Assembly (NCBI GenBank): GCA_046049675.1
Contig: JBJORA010000122.1
Span: 16,563 to 80,562 of the forward strand
Direction: 5' to 3'
DNA length: 64,000 nt
Origin: CAIXQW01 sp046049675
Lineage (GTDB): Bacteria; Bacteroidota; Bacteroidia; Chitinophagales; Chitinophagaceae
This document shows, one piece after another, positions 1 to 9,101 of the stretch. The notes below the pieces were generated by a model. The model searched no databases. It was not told where the DNA came from and saw only the letters and a list, made by a program, of their open reading frames with translations. Positions within the stretch are counted from its first letter, which is position 1; each line of letters starts with the position of its first letter. Made by a program: the position numbers and the translations under genes.

Positions 1-100
1 TTGTAATCTCTTTCGTCACCTGCGTCTTTACACAACTTGTAAATTGCAAACTCAAGGCAACTACCGCTATGGCTAAGCCACATCTCTTCATCATTTTCAT
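1..100 (-). CDS. Lipoprotein, N-terminus only (cut by window edge)
   Basis: Reading the minus strand from the ATG at 100 gives an open frame to the window edge. Its 33 residues have a basic start (MKMMKRCG), a hydrophobic core (LAIAVVALSLQF) and then TSC, a typical SPII lipoprotein signal with Cys23 as the probable lipidated residue. It is therefore likely the start of an outer-membrane or periplasmic lipoprotein. It follows another minus-strand lipoprotein gene by 38 bp, so the two may be co-transcribed. Nothing can be said about its function. Confidence 0.6.
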   Translation of the reverse strand, partial: MKMMKRCGLAIAVVALSLQFTSCVKTQVTKEIT

Positions 101-138
101 ACTGTACTTGTTTTTAGTTTAAGGTGTTTGTATTTATT

Positions 139-627
139 TTACTTTGTAATTTGAATGCTCTGATTCTTTGTAATAGTATTGCCTTTGTGCATAAAGACGA
201 GCTTGTCTATTCTTACATTTGGATCATCTTTGTGGCAATCTTTCACAACCTCTTGCGATTTCAGAATTTCAATATTTGCTAGTGTATCTCTGCCCGTTTG
301 CCAATCAAAAATCAAATCGCAATTGTGAAAATAGCTACCGTAGTAACCAAAATTTCCACCACGATCGGTAATAATTTCTGAGGTGGTACGCGCTTTATTT
401 GCCCATAAAATGGATGGCATTCGAAATGTATCTACAACATTGGCATTTGATTTGTCAATTCTATACACAAATATGTTATCTATTTCTGCAGTAGAGAAGC
501 CATTAAATTGAATTGGTATTTGCACCATTTCTCCGATACGCAAACTCTTGTCGCAAGGTTTAATATTACATGCGCCTATTAACGAAAGGAGGCAGCTTAT
601 ACAAAAGACTGATAGTTGATGCTTCAT
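139..627 (-). CDS. Hypothetical lipoprotein, 162 aa
   Basis: The protein starts MKHQLSVFCISCLLSLIGAC, a clear lipoprotein signal peptide with lipobox LIGAC and Cys20 as the lipidated residue. The mature part is about 140 residues, without repeats or membrane segments, and contains three more cysteines that could form a disulfide. I do not recognise a family. The next minus-strand frame (positions 1-100) is also a lipoprotein, so this may be a small surface-lipoprotein operon. The start is fixed by the signal peptide. Confidence 0.65.
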   Translation of the reverse strand: MKHQLSVFCISCLLSLIGACNIKPCDKSLRIGEMVQIPIQFNGFSTAEIDNIFVYRIDKSNANVVDTFRMPSILWANKARTTSEIITDRGGNFGYYGSYFHNCDLIFDWQTGRDTLANIEILKSQEVVKDCHKDDPNVRIDKLVFMHKGNTITKNQSIQITK

Positions 628-737
628 AGTGATATATTGACTAGTTCGCTTTCATAGACGAGGCATCTCCAGCAAACCTTTGTTAATATATAAAAATTTT
701 CTCGGCGACTGATTAAAAAGTCGTCAGTCACCAAATG

Positions 738-1817
738 CTATCGCACAACAAATTTCTTCACAACCTTGCGCTTACCGTCGTTAATTCGCATAGTGTAGAT
801 GCCAGGACCTAGCTCAGATCTAAATGTGAGATAGTTAGTGCCATTTTGAATTGGATAATTATTATTCACAACTAACTTACCCCTATTATCAAGCACTTCT
901 ACAATGGCGTTTGCGCCCTTACAGTTAAATAGATTAATACTCATCTGCTCGCCACTTTTAGCCGGATTTGGAAAAGCCACAAAGTCAAATAGAGCACCGT
1001 TATCAAATTGTACTGTCTTTATTGCACTATATCTTTTTTGGCCATTGGTTTTACTTACTATGCACAGGCGATAGTAATACTTATCTGTATACTTTGGCTT
1101 GTCTACAAAAACATAGTCCTTGCTAAAACCAGCTACACCGGTAGCTACTGTCATGCCCACATTTTCAAATTGTGTACCATCAACACTACGCTCGATTATA
1201 AATTGCTTCATGTCAAATTCATCCTGTGTTTGCCATGCCAACAATACCTGATTAGCACTTGGCGACACTGTAAAACTCTTCATGTCTACTTCTAAAGGCA
1301 AGAACACTACGCCACTATTCCACTCATCGTCGTTAGTGCCACCCGTAAGGTCTACTGCATTTGCACTTACCTGAAAGTCGATTGGTAAGCCTGCAGTGCT
1401 TGGTGCAATCCAATCAAAAGTAAAATCTGTAAACGTACCGCCCATAAAACTCTTAGGCAAGCTATGTGTGAGATCGCTTGGACCATTGCCTAGTTGTAAA
1501 TTGGGACCAAGGTTGGCAAAGGTACCATTGGCAACTTCAGCAGCTATGCCTGCAGCATTTTTCAGGGCATTACTCACAGATACTGTTACAGCATATGTTG
1601 CTCCAGGCACATATGCTGTGCTACCACTTGGTAAGCCAGAAACGATTATACTAGTAGCACTGCTACTAGGCCCATGGCAACCACAACCGCCGGCGGCATA
1701 ACCAGCAGTACCACCGCTAAAGTCTGTGAATAACCCAACACACAAAATACCTCCTAGAAGCATTGCTGTAAATCTATTGCGCTTGAGCAATTGCTTAAGA
1801 TTGTAAAATTTCTGCAT
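738..1817 (-). CDS. Choice-of-anchor-V-like protein with T9SS type A sorting domain
   Basis: This is a secreted protein of about 359 residues. An N-terminal hydrophobic stretch is followed by GGCGCHGPSS and a beta-rich domain (about residues 50-175) that resembles the reelin-like choice-of-anchor V domains of Bacteroidota. A fibronectin-like stretch follows, with LLAWQTQDEFDMKQFIIERS. The last 80 residues start with FPNPAKSGE and end GIYTMRINDGKRKVVKKFVV, the type A sorting signal that the T9SS removes on export. I prefer the ATG at 1817 over the in-frame GTG at 1823. A TATTTTTA box on the minus strand lies at 1842-1835. Domain naming is from memory of the family; the sorting signal is direct. 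Confidence 0.75.
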   Translation of the reverse strand: MQKFYNLKQLLKRNRFTAMLLGGILCVGLFTDFSGGTAGYAAGGCGCHGPSSSATSIIVSGLPSGSTAYVPGATYAVTVSVSNALKNAAGIAAEVANGTFANLGPNLQLGNGPSDLTHSLPKSFMGGTFTDFTFDWIAPSTAGLPIDFQVSANAVDLTGGTNDDEWNSGVVFLPLEVDMKSFTVSPSANQVLLAWQTQDEFDMKQFIIERSVDGTQFENVGMTVATGVAGFSKDYVFVDKPKYTDKYYYRLCIVSKTNGQKRYSAIKTVQFDNGALFDFVAFPNPAKSGEQMSINLFNCKGANAIVEVLDNRGKLVVNNNYPIQNGTNYLTFRSELGPGIYTMRINDGKRKVVKKFVVR

Positions 1818-1878
1818 ATTCACCTATTAATACGTAAAAATACGATTTACATTGTGTTTTCATACAAAATTAGAACAG

Positions 1879-1886
1879 TATTTTTG
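1879..1886 (+). promoter_or_regulatory. -7 promoter element of gldA-accC
   Basis: TATTTTTG matches the Bacteroidota -7 consensus TAnnTTTG and ends 20 bp before the GTG of gldA. A TTG lies 24 bp upstream, slightly farther than usual. Confidence 0.5.
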
Positions 1887-1906
1887 CACCTCTTAATTTC
1901 AATATA

Positions 1907-2827
1907 GTGTCTATCGTTTGCCAGAATCTCACAAAAGTGTTCGAAACCCAAGTTGCGGTTAACAATATCAACCTCAATATTGGCGCTGGCGAAGTTGTTG
2001 GCTTCTTAGGCCCCAATGGTGCTGGCAAAAGCACCACCATGAAAATGATTACGGGCTACCACGCACCTACAAGTGGTCAAATTCATGTATGTGGACAACT
2101 CGTAAATGATGAAAATCTTGAGGTTAAGAAAAAAATAGGCTACCTGCCTGAAAGTAATCCACTTTACCATGATATGTATGTGGTAGAATACTTAGAGTTT
2201 GTTGCAAGTATTCATAAAATAGCCAGCCCTGCTAAGCGTATCAAGGAAGTAATTCATCAGACGGGCTTGCATGTGGAGCAACACAAACGTATTGGTGCAC
2301 TGAGCAAAGGCTACAAGCAACGCGTAGGTTTGTGCCAAGCGCTAGTACATGACCCACAAGTTTTGATACTAGATGAACCAACGAGCGGCTTGGATCCAAA
2401 TCAGATATTGGATATCCGCCAACTGATTATTGAATTAGGCAAAAGCAAAACAGTATTGCTTAGTAGCCACATCATGCAAGAAGTTGAAGCCATGTGTCAG
2501 CGCGTGGTCCTTATCAATAAAGGCAATATCGTAGCTGATAGTAGTATCGCTGACCTTAAGACCGGTGCTGCCGAAAAATCACAGCAAGTTGTTTTGGTGT
2601 GCAAGCAAGCGATTGCAAAAGAGAAGTTCGCCAATACGCAAGGCGTTACCTCAGTTGATGTTGTTAACGGCAATACCTTGCGCTTTACATGTAATGATGC
2701 AGATGCTTGTAAAAAGCAAATCATGCAAACCTGCTTGAACTTAGATTTGGATATAGAACAATTGCAAACAGAAGGTAGAAGTTTAGAACATTTATTTAGA
2801 ACCTTAACTGCTTCAAGCGAAGCGTAG
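1907..2827 (+). CDS. gldA: Gliding-motility-type ABC transporter ATP-binding protein GldA
   Basis: This 306-residue ATPase has Walker A GPNGAGKS near residue 35, the Q-loop region GYLPES, a signature-like SKGYKQRVG, Walker B VLILDEPTSGLDP and the switch His in LLSSHIM. The length and the C-terminal extension of about 80 residues match GldA, the ATPase that works with GldF and GldG in the gliding/T9SS-associated ABC transporter. No gldF or gldG lies beside it. It starts with GTG, 21 bp after the -7 box. accC begins 8 bp after its stop, so the two share a transcript. A generic ABC ATPase is the alternative. Confidence 0.8.
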   Translation: MSIVCQNLTKVFETQVAVNNINLNIGAGEVVGFLGPNGAGKSTTMKMITGYHAPTSGQIHVCGQLVNDENLEVKKKIGYLPESNPLYHDMYVVEYLEFVASIHKIASPAKRIKEVIHQTGLHVEQHKRIGALSKGYKQRVGLCQALVHDPQVLILDEPTSGLDPNQILDIRQLIIELGKSKTVLLSSHIMQEVEAMCQRVVLINKGNIVADSSIADLKTGAAEKSQQVVLVCKQAIAKEKFANTQGVTSVDVVNGNTLRFTCNDADACKKQIMQTCLNLDLDIEQLQTEGRSLEHLFRTLTASSEA

Positions 2828-2835
2828 CATATCAA

Positions 2836-4275
2836 ATGGGTAAGATTACAAAAATACTAGTTGCCAATCGTGGCGAAATAGCATTGCGTGTGATGCGTAC
2901 TGCAAAAAAAATGGGCATCGCCACAGTTGCTGTTTATAGCGATGTAGATCAATTTATGCCATTCGTAAAATTTGCTGATGAGGCTTATTGCATTGGCGAA
3001 GCACCTAGCGCAAAATCGTATTTACTTGCCGATAAAATTATTGAAGTAGCCAAGCAATGCGGTGCAGATGCGATTCATCCAGGCTATGGCTTTTTGAGCG
3101 AGCGTGCAAGTTTTAGTCAGGCTTGCGAGGATGCTGGCATCATCTTTATTGGCCCTAGCCCAAGCAGTATAGAAACGATGGGCAGTAAAATTGGTGCCAA
3201 GCAAGCTGCCAAGCAATTTAATGTGCCAATGGTGCCAGGCACCGACACACCACTAAAGGATTTAGCAGAGGCAAAAGAAATTGCTAAAAGCACAAAATTT
3301 CCGCTACTCATTAAAGCTAGCGCTGGTGGCGGTGGCAAGGGTATGCGTATTGTAGAAAAAGAAGAAGAGCTAGAAGAACAAATCAACTTTGCAAAAAGCG
3401 AAGCCCTAGCCTCTTTTGGCGACGATAGCGTGTTTATTGAAAAATACGTTGGAAGTCCCAAGCACATAGAAATACAAGTCTTAGGCGATAAGCATGGTAA
3501 CTATGTTTACTTATTTGAACGAGAGTGTAGCATACAGCGTCGTCATCAAAAACTGGTGGAAGAAGCACCTAGCAGTTGCCTTACGCCAGAAATAAGAAAA
3601 GCTATGGGCGAAAGTGCCGTAAACGTAGCAAAGAGTTGCAATTATAGCGGCGCAGGCACTGTAGAATTTTTAGTAGACGACGACCTTAATTTTTACTTTC
3701 TGGAAATGAACACGCGCTTACAAGTAGAGCATTGTGTTACAGAAATGATTACTGGTATTGATCTTGTCGAGCAACAGATTTATGCAGCGCAAGGCGACAA
3801 ACTAAGTTTTACGCAGGACGATTTGAAGATAAATGGTCATGCAGTAGAATTGCGTGTTTGCGCCGAAGATCCATTGAACGATTTCCTGCCCGATATTGGC
3901 ACATTGCGCGTTTACAAACGTCCGCAAGGCGACGGCATTCGTGTAGACGATGGCTTTGAGCAAGGCATGGATATACCTATTTACTACGATCCGATGATTG
4001 CTAAGCTAATTGCATATGCACCTACGCGTCAAGAAGCAATTGATAAACTTGTCAATGCGATCAACGAATTTCAAATTGTTGGTATTGAAACGACATTAGG
4101 CTTTGGCCGTTGGGCAATACAACAACCTGCTTTCACCCAAGGAAAATTTGATACGCATTTTATTGCAAAATATTACAAGCCAGAATACTTGTTGCAACAC
4201 AACGAGCAAGAAGCGCAATTGGCTGCTATGGTAGCTGTAAAAATGTTGCAACGCCTAGAAGGCAATTTGCAATAA
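2836..4275 (+). CDS. accC: Biotin carboxylase subunit of acetyl/acyl-CoA carboxylase
   Basis: The 479-residue protein is the ATP-dependent enzyme that carboxylates biotin on its carrier protein, the first half-reaction of acetyl-CoA (or propionyl-CoA) carboxylase. It shows the biotin carboxylase N-terminus KILVANRGEIALRVMRTAK, the ATP-grasp glycine loop KASAGGGGKGMRI, and the catalytic stretch FLEMNTRLQVEH. It is about 30 residues longer than E. coli AccC, with a C-terminal tail typical of acyl-CoA carboxylase relatives. No biotin carrier or carboxyltransferase gene is nearby, so its exact acyl-CoA partner is not visible. It follows gldA by 8 bp. Confidence 0.92.
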   Translation: MGKITKILVANRGEIALRVMRTAKKMGIATVAVYSDVDQFMPFVKFADEAYCIGEAPSAKSYLLADKIIEVAKQCGADAIHPGYGFLSERASFSQACEDAGIIFIGPSPSSIETMGSKIGAKQAAKQFNVPMVPGTDTPLKDLAEAKEIAKSTKFPLLIKASAGGGGKGMRIVEKEEELEEQINFAKSEALASFGDDSVFIEKYVGSPKHIEIQVLGDKHGNYVYLFERECSIQRRHQKLVEEAPSSCLTPEIRKAMGESAVNVAKSCNYSGAGTVEFLVDDDLNFYFLEMNTRLQVEHCVTEMITGIDLVEQQIYAAQGDKLSFTQDDLKINGHAVELRVCAEDPLNDFLPDIGTLRVYKRPQGDGIRVDDGFEQGMDIPIYYDPMIAKLIAYAPTRQEAIDKLVNAINEFQIVGIETTLGFGRWAIQQPAFTQGKFDTHFIAKYYKPEYLLQHNEQEAQLAAMVAVKMLQRLEGNLQ

Positions 4276-4294
4276 TTTCAAACAAGATAAGGTA

Positions 4295-5977
4295 CTAGCT
4301 TAGGTATTTACCAACAATTGGCAACCTACGTCCTACCCCAAAAGCTTTTGGACTTACACGAATAATAGGGCAAAATTGGTTGCGCTTGTATTCGTTTGTG
4401 TTGACCAACTTCAAAATACGATCTACCAAAGCTGCATCAAAGCCTGCATCCTTAAGCTCTTGTGGCCCTTTGCGTAACTCTATATATTGATACAATACTT
4501 GGTCAAGTACAGCGTAATCAGGCAAGCTGTCGCTATCCTTTTGCCCTGGACGTAATTCTGCACTTGGTGCTTTAGTGATGATATGCTTAGGAATAATCTC
4601 TGCATCTTTGTTGAGATAATTAGCAATGGCATACACTTGCATTTTATACACGTCGCCAAGCACTGCTAAGCCACCAGCCATATCGCCATATAGTGTGCCG
4701 TAGCCTGTAGCTAATTCGCTTTTATTGCTCGTATTGAGTAGTATGTAGCCAAATTTGTTAGCAATAGCCATTAATAAATTACCGCGTGTACGTGCTTGAA
4801 TATTTTCTTCTGCCAAACCAAATGGCAAATCTTTGTAGATTGGTTTAAGCTGCTCGAGGAAACTATTGTAAATCGGTGCAATAGCTACAATATCATATGG
4901 ATTACCCAAATTTTTACTCAACTGCTCTGCATCGCTTACACTATGGCCAGTACTATATTCGCTGGGCATTAAAACGGCTCGCACATTTTCGGCGCCCAAA
5001 GCTTTTACTGCTAAGGCAAGTGTTACAGCGCTATCTATGCCGCCACTGCTACCAAGAATGGCTTTAGTAAAACGCATCTTTGCGAAATAATCGCGTATAG
5101 CCATTACTATCGCATCAACAATTTTGCCTGTATGTAAATTGGGATCGTATTGTGGAGGAGCAAGTTCCTCGGTGGCCAATTCACTAGCTTGCTTATGCAT
5201 TGCGCCTTTCAGTATGCCGTCTTTGGTTAGTGTTACATATTGTAAGTCTTCTTCAAAATAGCTACATTCACAAACCAAGTTGCCTTCTGCATCCATTGCC
5301 ATGCTGCCACCATCAAATACTATTTCCGTTTGACTGCCCACTGTATTGCAATACACAATTGGCAATTTATACTTTGCAACATTTCTTTTTAAGATGGCTT
5401 GTCTATCTTCTACATGCGTATAGTCAAATGGACTTGCGCTTAAATTAATCATAATATGCGGCTGCTGCTTTACCAACTCATCCATTGGACAAATATCGTA
5501 GAGCGGATTATCACCTAAGTTCCAAATATCTTCGCAAACAGTCACAGCAAGTTTTGTATCGCCTAGTTGCATGCATTGCCACGACGTAGCAGGTTCAAAG
5601 TAGCGATACTCATCAAATACATCATAGGTTGGCAGAAGTGTTTTGGCTTGCGTTGCCACTACTTGTTGCTTGTGTATCATTACTGCACTATTGTGTAAGT
5701 CTTTACCTTCTACTTTAGGATTGCGTAATGGCACACCAATCAAAACAGCTATGTCATCCGTGTGCGGCTTGATAGCATCTATCACAGCGTAGCACTTATC
5801 AATAAAGTCTTTGAACTCCAAAAAGTCGCGAGGCGGATACCCACATACACTTAGTTCGGTAAATACGATTAAGTTTGCATTATTACTTTTTGCTTGCGCA
5901 ATTGCCTCAAGCATTTTAGCAAGGTTACCATCAAAATCACCAATCAAATAGTTCTGTTGCGCTAGTGCAATCTTCAT
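4295..5977 (-). CDS. nadE: Glutamine-dependent NAD+ synthetase
   Basis: This 560-residue two-domain enzyme makes NAD+ from nicotinic acid adenine dinucleotide with glutamine as the nitrogen source. The N-terminal nitrilase-type glutaminase carries the Glu-Lys-Cys triad (FTELSVCGYPP, KTLLPTYDVFDE, TVCEDIWN). The C-terminal synthetase has the ATP loop GSSGGIDSAV near residue 310. The length is normal for the glutamine-hydrolysing form. It converges with accC, leaving 19 bp between the stops. In several Bacteroidota nadE lies beside gldB; here a barrel-protein gene sits between them. Confidence 0.95.
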   Translation of the reverse strand: MKIALAQQNYLIGDFDGNLAKMLEAIAQAKSNNANLIVFTELSVCGYPPRDFLEFKDFIDKCYAVIDAIKPHTDDIAVLIGVPLRNPKVEGKDLHNSAVMIHKQQVVATQAKTLLPTYDVFDEYRYFEPATSWQCMQLGDTKLAVTVCEDIWNLGDNPLYDICPMDELVKQQPHIMINLSASPFDYTHVEDRQAILKRNVAKYKLPIVYCNTVGSQTEIVFDGGSMAMDAEGNLVCECSYFEEDLQYVTLTKDGILKGAMHKQASELATEELAPPQYDPNLHTGKIVDAIVMAIRDYFAKMRFTKAILGSSGGIDSAVTLALAVKALGAENVRAVLMPSEYSTGHSVSDAEQLSKNLGNPYDIVAIAPIYNSFLEQLKPIYKDLPFGLAEENIQARTRGNLLMAIANKFGYILLNTSNKSELATGYGTLYGDMAGGLAVLGDVYKMQVYAIANYLNKDAEIIPKHIITKAPSAELRPGQKDSDSLPDYAVLDQVLYQYIELRKGPQELKDAGFDAALVDRILKLVNTNEYKRNQFCPIIRVSPKAFGVGRRLPIVGKYLS

Positions 5978-6013
5978 GGTGTAAATATCACATCTTTATT
6001 GGCATTGGTAAAA

Positions 6014-6050
6014 TAAAAAAGGCCTTGCTTTTTGGGGCAAGACCTTTTAA
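6014..6050 (-). terminator. Rho-independent terminator after the barrel-protein gene
   Basis: The arms AAAAGGCCTTGC and GCAAGACCTTTT (one mismatch) lie around a loop of about 9 nt. On the minus strand the stem is followed by TTTTTTATTTT, so it ends transcription of the gene at 6072-6842 before nadE. Confidence 0.75.
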
Positions 6051-6071
6051 CTAATTTGATTTTAATTTCTA

Positions 6072-6842
6072 CTAAAAGAAGTAGCCAATGCGTAAGCTAA
6101 TATTGTTTGAACGAACGTTGCCGTCGTTAAACTTGTATAAAGCTACATCACGAAACTGTGGCAAAGTAGCATCAAGTAAATTGTTGCGATAAAGAATTTC
6201 GCCAAAAACTGCATTCTTAGCAATCTTGTACTCTACACCCGCTCCAAAATGCCAGCCAAATTGAATAGGTGTAACTGTTTTGGCCGACAACTTGCCTGTG
6301 CCAGCAATTACAGTATCTGTGCCTAATGAACGACTACCAGTAATAGAATAATCTGCATTACGACCAATTACAAATCCTAAATCACCACCAACACGGCCAA
6401 AAATAAACATCTTGTCGTTGATGTTAGATGCTTTAAGGCGCAAGCTAATAGGAATATTTACTGACTGCAACTTGTACTCGATATTGGCATCTTTTGCATA
6501 ATTGTGCTGCTCGCTGACACTTGTAGCTTTGCGTTTTGCATCCAAGGTACCACCGTACCAGTCAACACCTAAGCCACTAGCTAAAGTAGCCGATTCAGTA
6601 AGTGGCAATTCTACAGCCACGCCAATACCGCTGCTAAATCTACCACCATCTTTCTTGATATCATAGATAATGGAATCGTTGGTAACAGTAGCGCTAGTAG
6701 CTTTTAAGCCACTTGTGCCAATATTGCCGAATAACGCAAAACGATACTTTTTGCTGATACTTTCGGCTGTTTTGTTTTGTGCTTCTACATTCGTGCACGC
6801 CAATAAAGCAATGCCTGTTAGTGCGAATACAATTTTCTTCAT
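6072..6842 (-). CDS. Outer-membrane beta-barrel (porin-family) protein
   Basis: The 256-residue protein starts with a Sec signal (MKKIVFALTGIALLACTNVEAQ) and continues as alternating amphipathic strands, with glycine/aromatic turns such as GFVIGRNADYSI and FGWHFGAGVEYK. It ends in NNISLRIGYFF; a terminal aromatic is typical of BamA-inserted barrels. The size fits an 8-strand OmpA-like or PorT-like barrel. Ligand and role are unknown. A CATTTTTG box lies upstream on the minus strand, with TTTG 20 bp further up. It diverges from gldB and ends at a clear terminator. Confidence 0.75.
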   Translation of the reverse strand: MKKIVFALTGIALLACTNVEAQNKTAESISKKYRFALFGNIGTSGLKATSATVTNDSIIYDIKKDGGRFSSGIGVAVELPLTESATLASGLGVDWYGGTLDAKRKATSVSEQHNYAKDANIEYKLQSVNIPISLRLKASNINDKMFIFGRVGGDLGFVIGRNADYSITGSRSLGTDTVIAGTGKLSAKTVTPIQFGWHFGAGVEYKIAKNAVFGEILYRNNLLDATLPQFRDVALYKFNDGNVRSNNISLRIGYFF

Positions 6843-6925
6843 AAATAATAAATTCTAATTTTAACAAAAATGACCTTAAATGCTTAGATGTACAAATGTT
6901 TTTTTTCAGACCTTGCACACCATAC

Positions 6926-7942
6926 ATGAAGTTAATATACTTAACGCGCATTTTTGTTACACTAACATTACTTCTTTCTGCATGCAGTAATAGCGATATA
7001 GACACCAGCAAAGTACCCTTGCAATTAAAGTTCCATCGCTTCGACAAAGCTCTGCAAGCCATTGATACCAACAACGTTATGACTGGCTTGCTTAAGTTGC
7101 AAGCACAACATCCGCATTTTACTAATCGCTGGACTGAGCACCTCTTGGGCAGCGGCATGATTGCCTCAGATACCTCTGTAATGCTAGCTACAGGCGTTAG
7201 GCACTTCTTAACATACAAGGACTATGTGCAGCTGCAAAAAACCATAAATGCCAAGTTTCCCAATACTAATGCTATAGATAAAGACATTACTAGCTTATGT
7301 AAGCACGTTAAATACTACGTACCGAAGTTTAAGTGCAACACAGTTTATTACTTTAGCAGCGGCCTCAATCGTTATAGTACAATCACCGATGATACAATCA
7401 TAGGTATAGGCCTAGATATGTTTTTAGGTAAGGACTACGAATTCTATCCTGCCGTACAAATACCAAAGTATATGATCGATAAATGTGAGCCCGAGCAAAT
7501 TATACCGATGTTAGCAAGGACCATTTTTACCAATGAATTTACCTATAACGAAATGAACAAAGACTTGCTAACCGTAATGATTAATCGCGGACGTGAAATT
7601 TATTTTGGCAGCAAAGTAGCACCAAATATTGCAGAGCGCTCGTTTTACAATTACAATGCAGACCAAGAAGACTGGTGTAAAAAATACGAAGGCCGCTTGT
7701 TTGGAGAGATTAGTAAGTTTCTTTACGAAACAGACCCACAAAAAGTAATGCCAATCGTCACTGACGGACCGAGTACACCTGGCATGCCATTGCAATGTCC
7801 GGGTAATGTTGGCACTTGGATTGGCTATCAGATTGTAAAAAAATACATGGATAAAAATCCAAAGCTTACGCTTGAGCAATTATGCATGATGGATGTGGAT
7901 GGCAGCAAGTTTTTAGAAGCGAGTGGCTATAAACCGCGTTAG
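6926..7942 (+). CDS. gldB: Gliding motility lipoprotein GldB
   Basis: The protein, 338 residues from the ATG at 6926, has the lipoprotein signal MKLIYLTRIFVTLTLLLSAC with Cys20 lipidated. The body resembles GldB: an N-terminal PLQLKFHRFDKAL, a middle region with EFYPAVQIPKYMIDKCEPEQ, and a C-terminal PSTPGMPLQCPGNVGTWIGY. GldB is an envelope lipoprotein needed for gliding and T9SS function in Flavobacterium. An in-frame start at 6896 exists but would put 10 residues before the signal peptide, so 6926 is preferred. gldC is not downstream; korB is. Confidence 0.8.
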   Translation: MKLIYLTRIFVTLTLLLSACSNSDIDTSKVPLQLKFHRFDKALQAIDTNNVMTGLLKLQAQHPHFTNRWTEHLLGSGMIASDTSVMLATGVRHFLTYKDYVQLQKTINAKFPNTNAIDKDITSLCKHVKYYVPKFKCNTVYYFSSGLNRYSTITDDTIIGIGLDMFLGKDYEFYPAVQIPKYMIDKCEPEQIIPMLARTIFTNEFTYNEMNKDLLTVMINRGREIYFGSKVAPNIAERSFYNYNADQEDWCKKYEGRLFGEISKFLYETDPQKVMPIVTDGPSTPGMPLQCPGNVGTWIGYQIVKKYMDKNPKLTLEQLCMMDVDGSKFLEASGYKPR

Positions 7943-8029
7943 TAAGCCTAGTAAATGCTGGAGCTATTGCCGTACGTGATAGGCAAAAGCCACAGCCAAA
8001 TCTCAGCAGTTTTTGCCGCATAAAATTCT

Positions 8030-8037
8030 TACTTTTA
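8030..8037 (+). promoter_or_regulatory. -7 promoter element of the korB operon
   Basis: TACTTTTA matches TAnnTTTG except at the last base and ends 9 bp before the korB ATG. The transcript would have almost no leader. Confidence 0.4.
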
Positions 8038-8046
8038 CCCATTAAT

Positions 8047-9084
8047 ATGTCAGCCTTACCTACAGAGCCGCAGGCCCTTACCGCCAAAGATTTTGCAACC
8101 GACCAAGAAGTGCGTTGGTGCCCGGGCTGCGGCGATTATAGTATTCTCAAGCAAGTCCAAACGGTATTGCCAACAATTGGCGTTGCCCGTGAGAATATTG
8201 TAGTTGTTAGCGGTATTGGTTGCAGCAGTCGCTTTCCGTATTATACAAATACATATGGCATGCATAGCATACATGGTCGCGCGGCAGCTATTGCAACTGG
8301 CCTTAAAGTAAGTCGACCAGACCTAAGTGTATGGGTTGTAAGTGGCGATGGCGATAGCTTTAGCATTGGCGGCAATCACTTCATACACTTGCTGCGTCGT
8401 AATGTAAATTTAAACCTGCTTGTTTTTAATAACCAGATTTACGGACTTACTAAAGGACAGTACTCTCCTACGAGCGAAGAAAAGAAGGTTACAAAAAGTA
8501 CCCCTATGGGTAGTTTAGACCACCCTTTTAATCCCGCTGCTTTAGCCATGGGTGCAGATGCAAGTTTTGTAGCCCGTAGTATGGATCGCGATGTAAAGCA
8601 CTTGCAAGAAATGCTGAAGCGCGCCAATGCCCACCAGGGCACTTCATTCTTAGAAATTTATCAGAACTGTAATATCTTTAATGATGGTGCTTTTGAAATC
8701 TTTACAGAAAAAGCAAGCAAGCCAGAAGAAGCACTTTTTGTGGAACATGGCAAGCCAATGGTGTATGGCACAGCAAAAAACAAAGGCATCGTACTTGATG
8801 GCTATAAGCCAAAATGTGTAACGATTGGCGAAGATGGTATTACAGAGCAAGACCTTTGGATACACGACGAAACGGATATGTACAAAGCCCAGATCTTAAC
8901 CCGTATGTTTGATGACCCAAGTAATATCGGTCACTTACCGCGACCATTTGGTGTATTATATGCGCAACCGCGTTTATGTTACGACGAGGCGGTACAGTTA
9001 CAATTGCAAGAAGCGATTGCAAAAAAAGGCAGTGGCGATTTAGATAAATTGCTTCGCGGCAAAGAAACTTGGGACATCGCTTAA
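8047..9084 (+). CDS. korB: 2-oxoacid:ferredoxin oxidoreductase, beta subunit
   Basis: The 345-residue protein is the thiamine-diphosphate-binding subunit that decarboxylates 2-oxoglutarate (or another 2-oxoacid) and passes electrons to ferredoxin. It has the cysteine motif WCPGCGDYSIL and a second Cys in VSGIGCSSR. The TPP motif GDGDSFSIGGNH ends in LLVFNNQIYGLTKGQYSPTS. The alpha subunit normally lies immediately upstream, but that place is taken by gldB, so the partner must be encoded elsewhere. It is the first gene of a run korB-mltG-thioesterase-cinA with gaps of 17, 7 and 4 bp. Confidence 0.9.
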   Translation: MSALPTEPQALTAKDFATDQEVRWCPGCGDYSILKQVQTVLPTIGVARENIVVVSGIGCSSRFPYYTNTYGMHSIHGRAAAIATGLKVSRPDLSVWVVSGDGDSFSIGGNHFIHLLRRNVNLNLLVFNNQIYGLTKGQYSPTSEEKKVTKSTPMGSLDHPFNPAALAMGADASFVARSMDRDVKHLQEMLKRANAHQGTSFLEIYQNCNIFNDGAFEIFTEKASKPEEALFVEHGKPMVYGTAKNKGIVLDGYKPKCVTIGEDGITEQDLWIHDETDMYKAQILTRMFDDPSNIGHLPRPFGVLYAQPRLCYDEAVQLQLQEAIAKKGSGDLDKLLRGKETWDIA

Positions 9085-9101
9085 ACTAGTTTTATCAATT
9101 C

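Noticed and set aside
1008..1295. Plus-strand open frame within the anchor-V gene
   Set aside because: It lies fully opposite a well-supported gene, has no homology-like motif and no promoter.
738..1817. GCGCHG as a c-type haem attachment site
   Set aside because: The spacing is CxCH, not CxxCH; it fits a structural or metal motif of the anchor-V-like domain instead.
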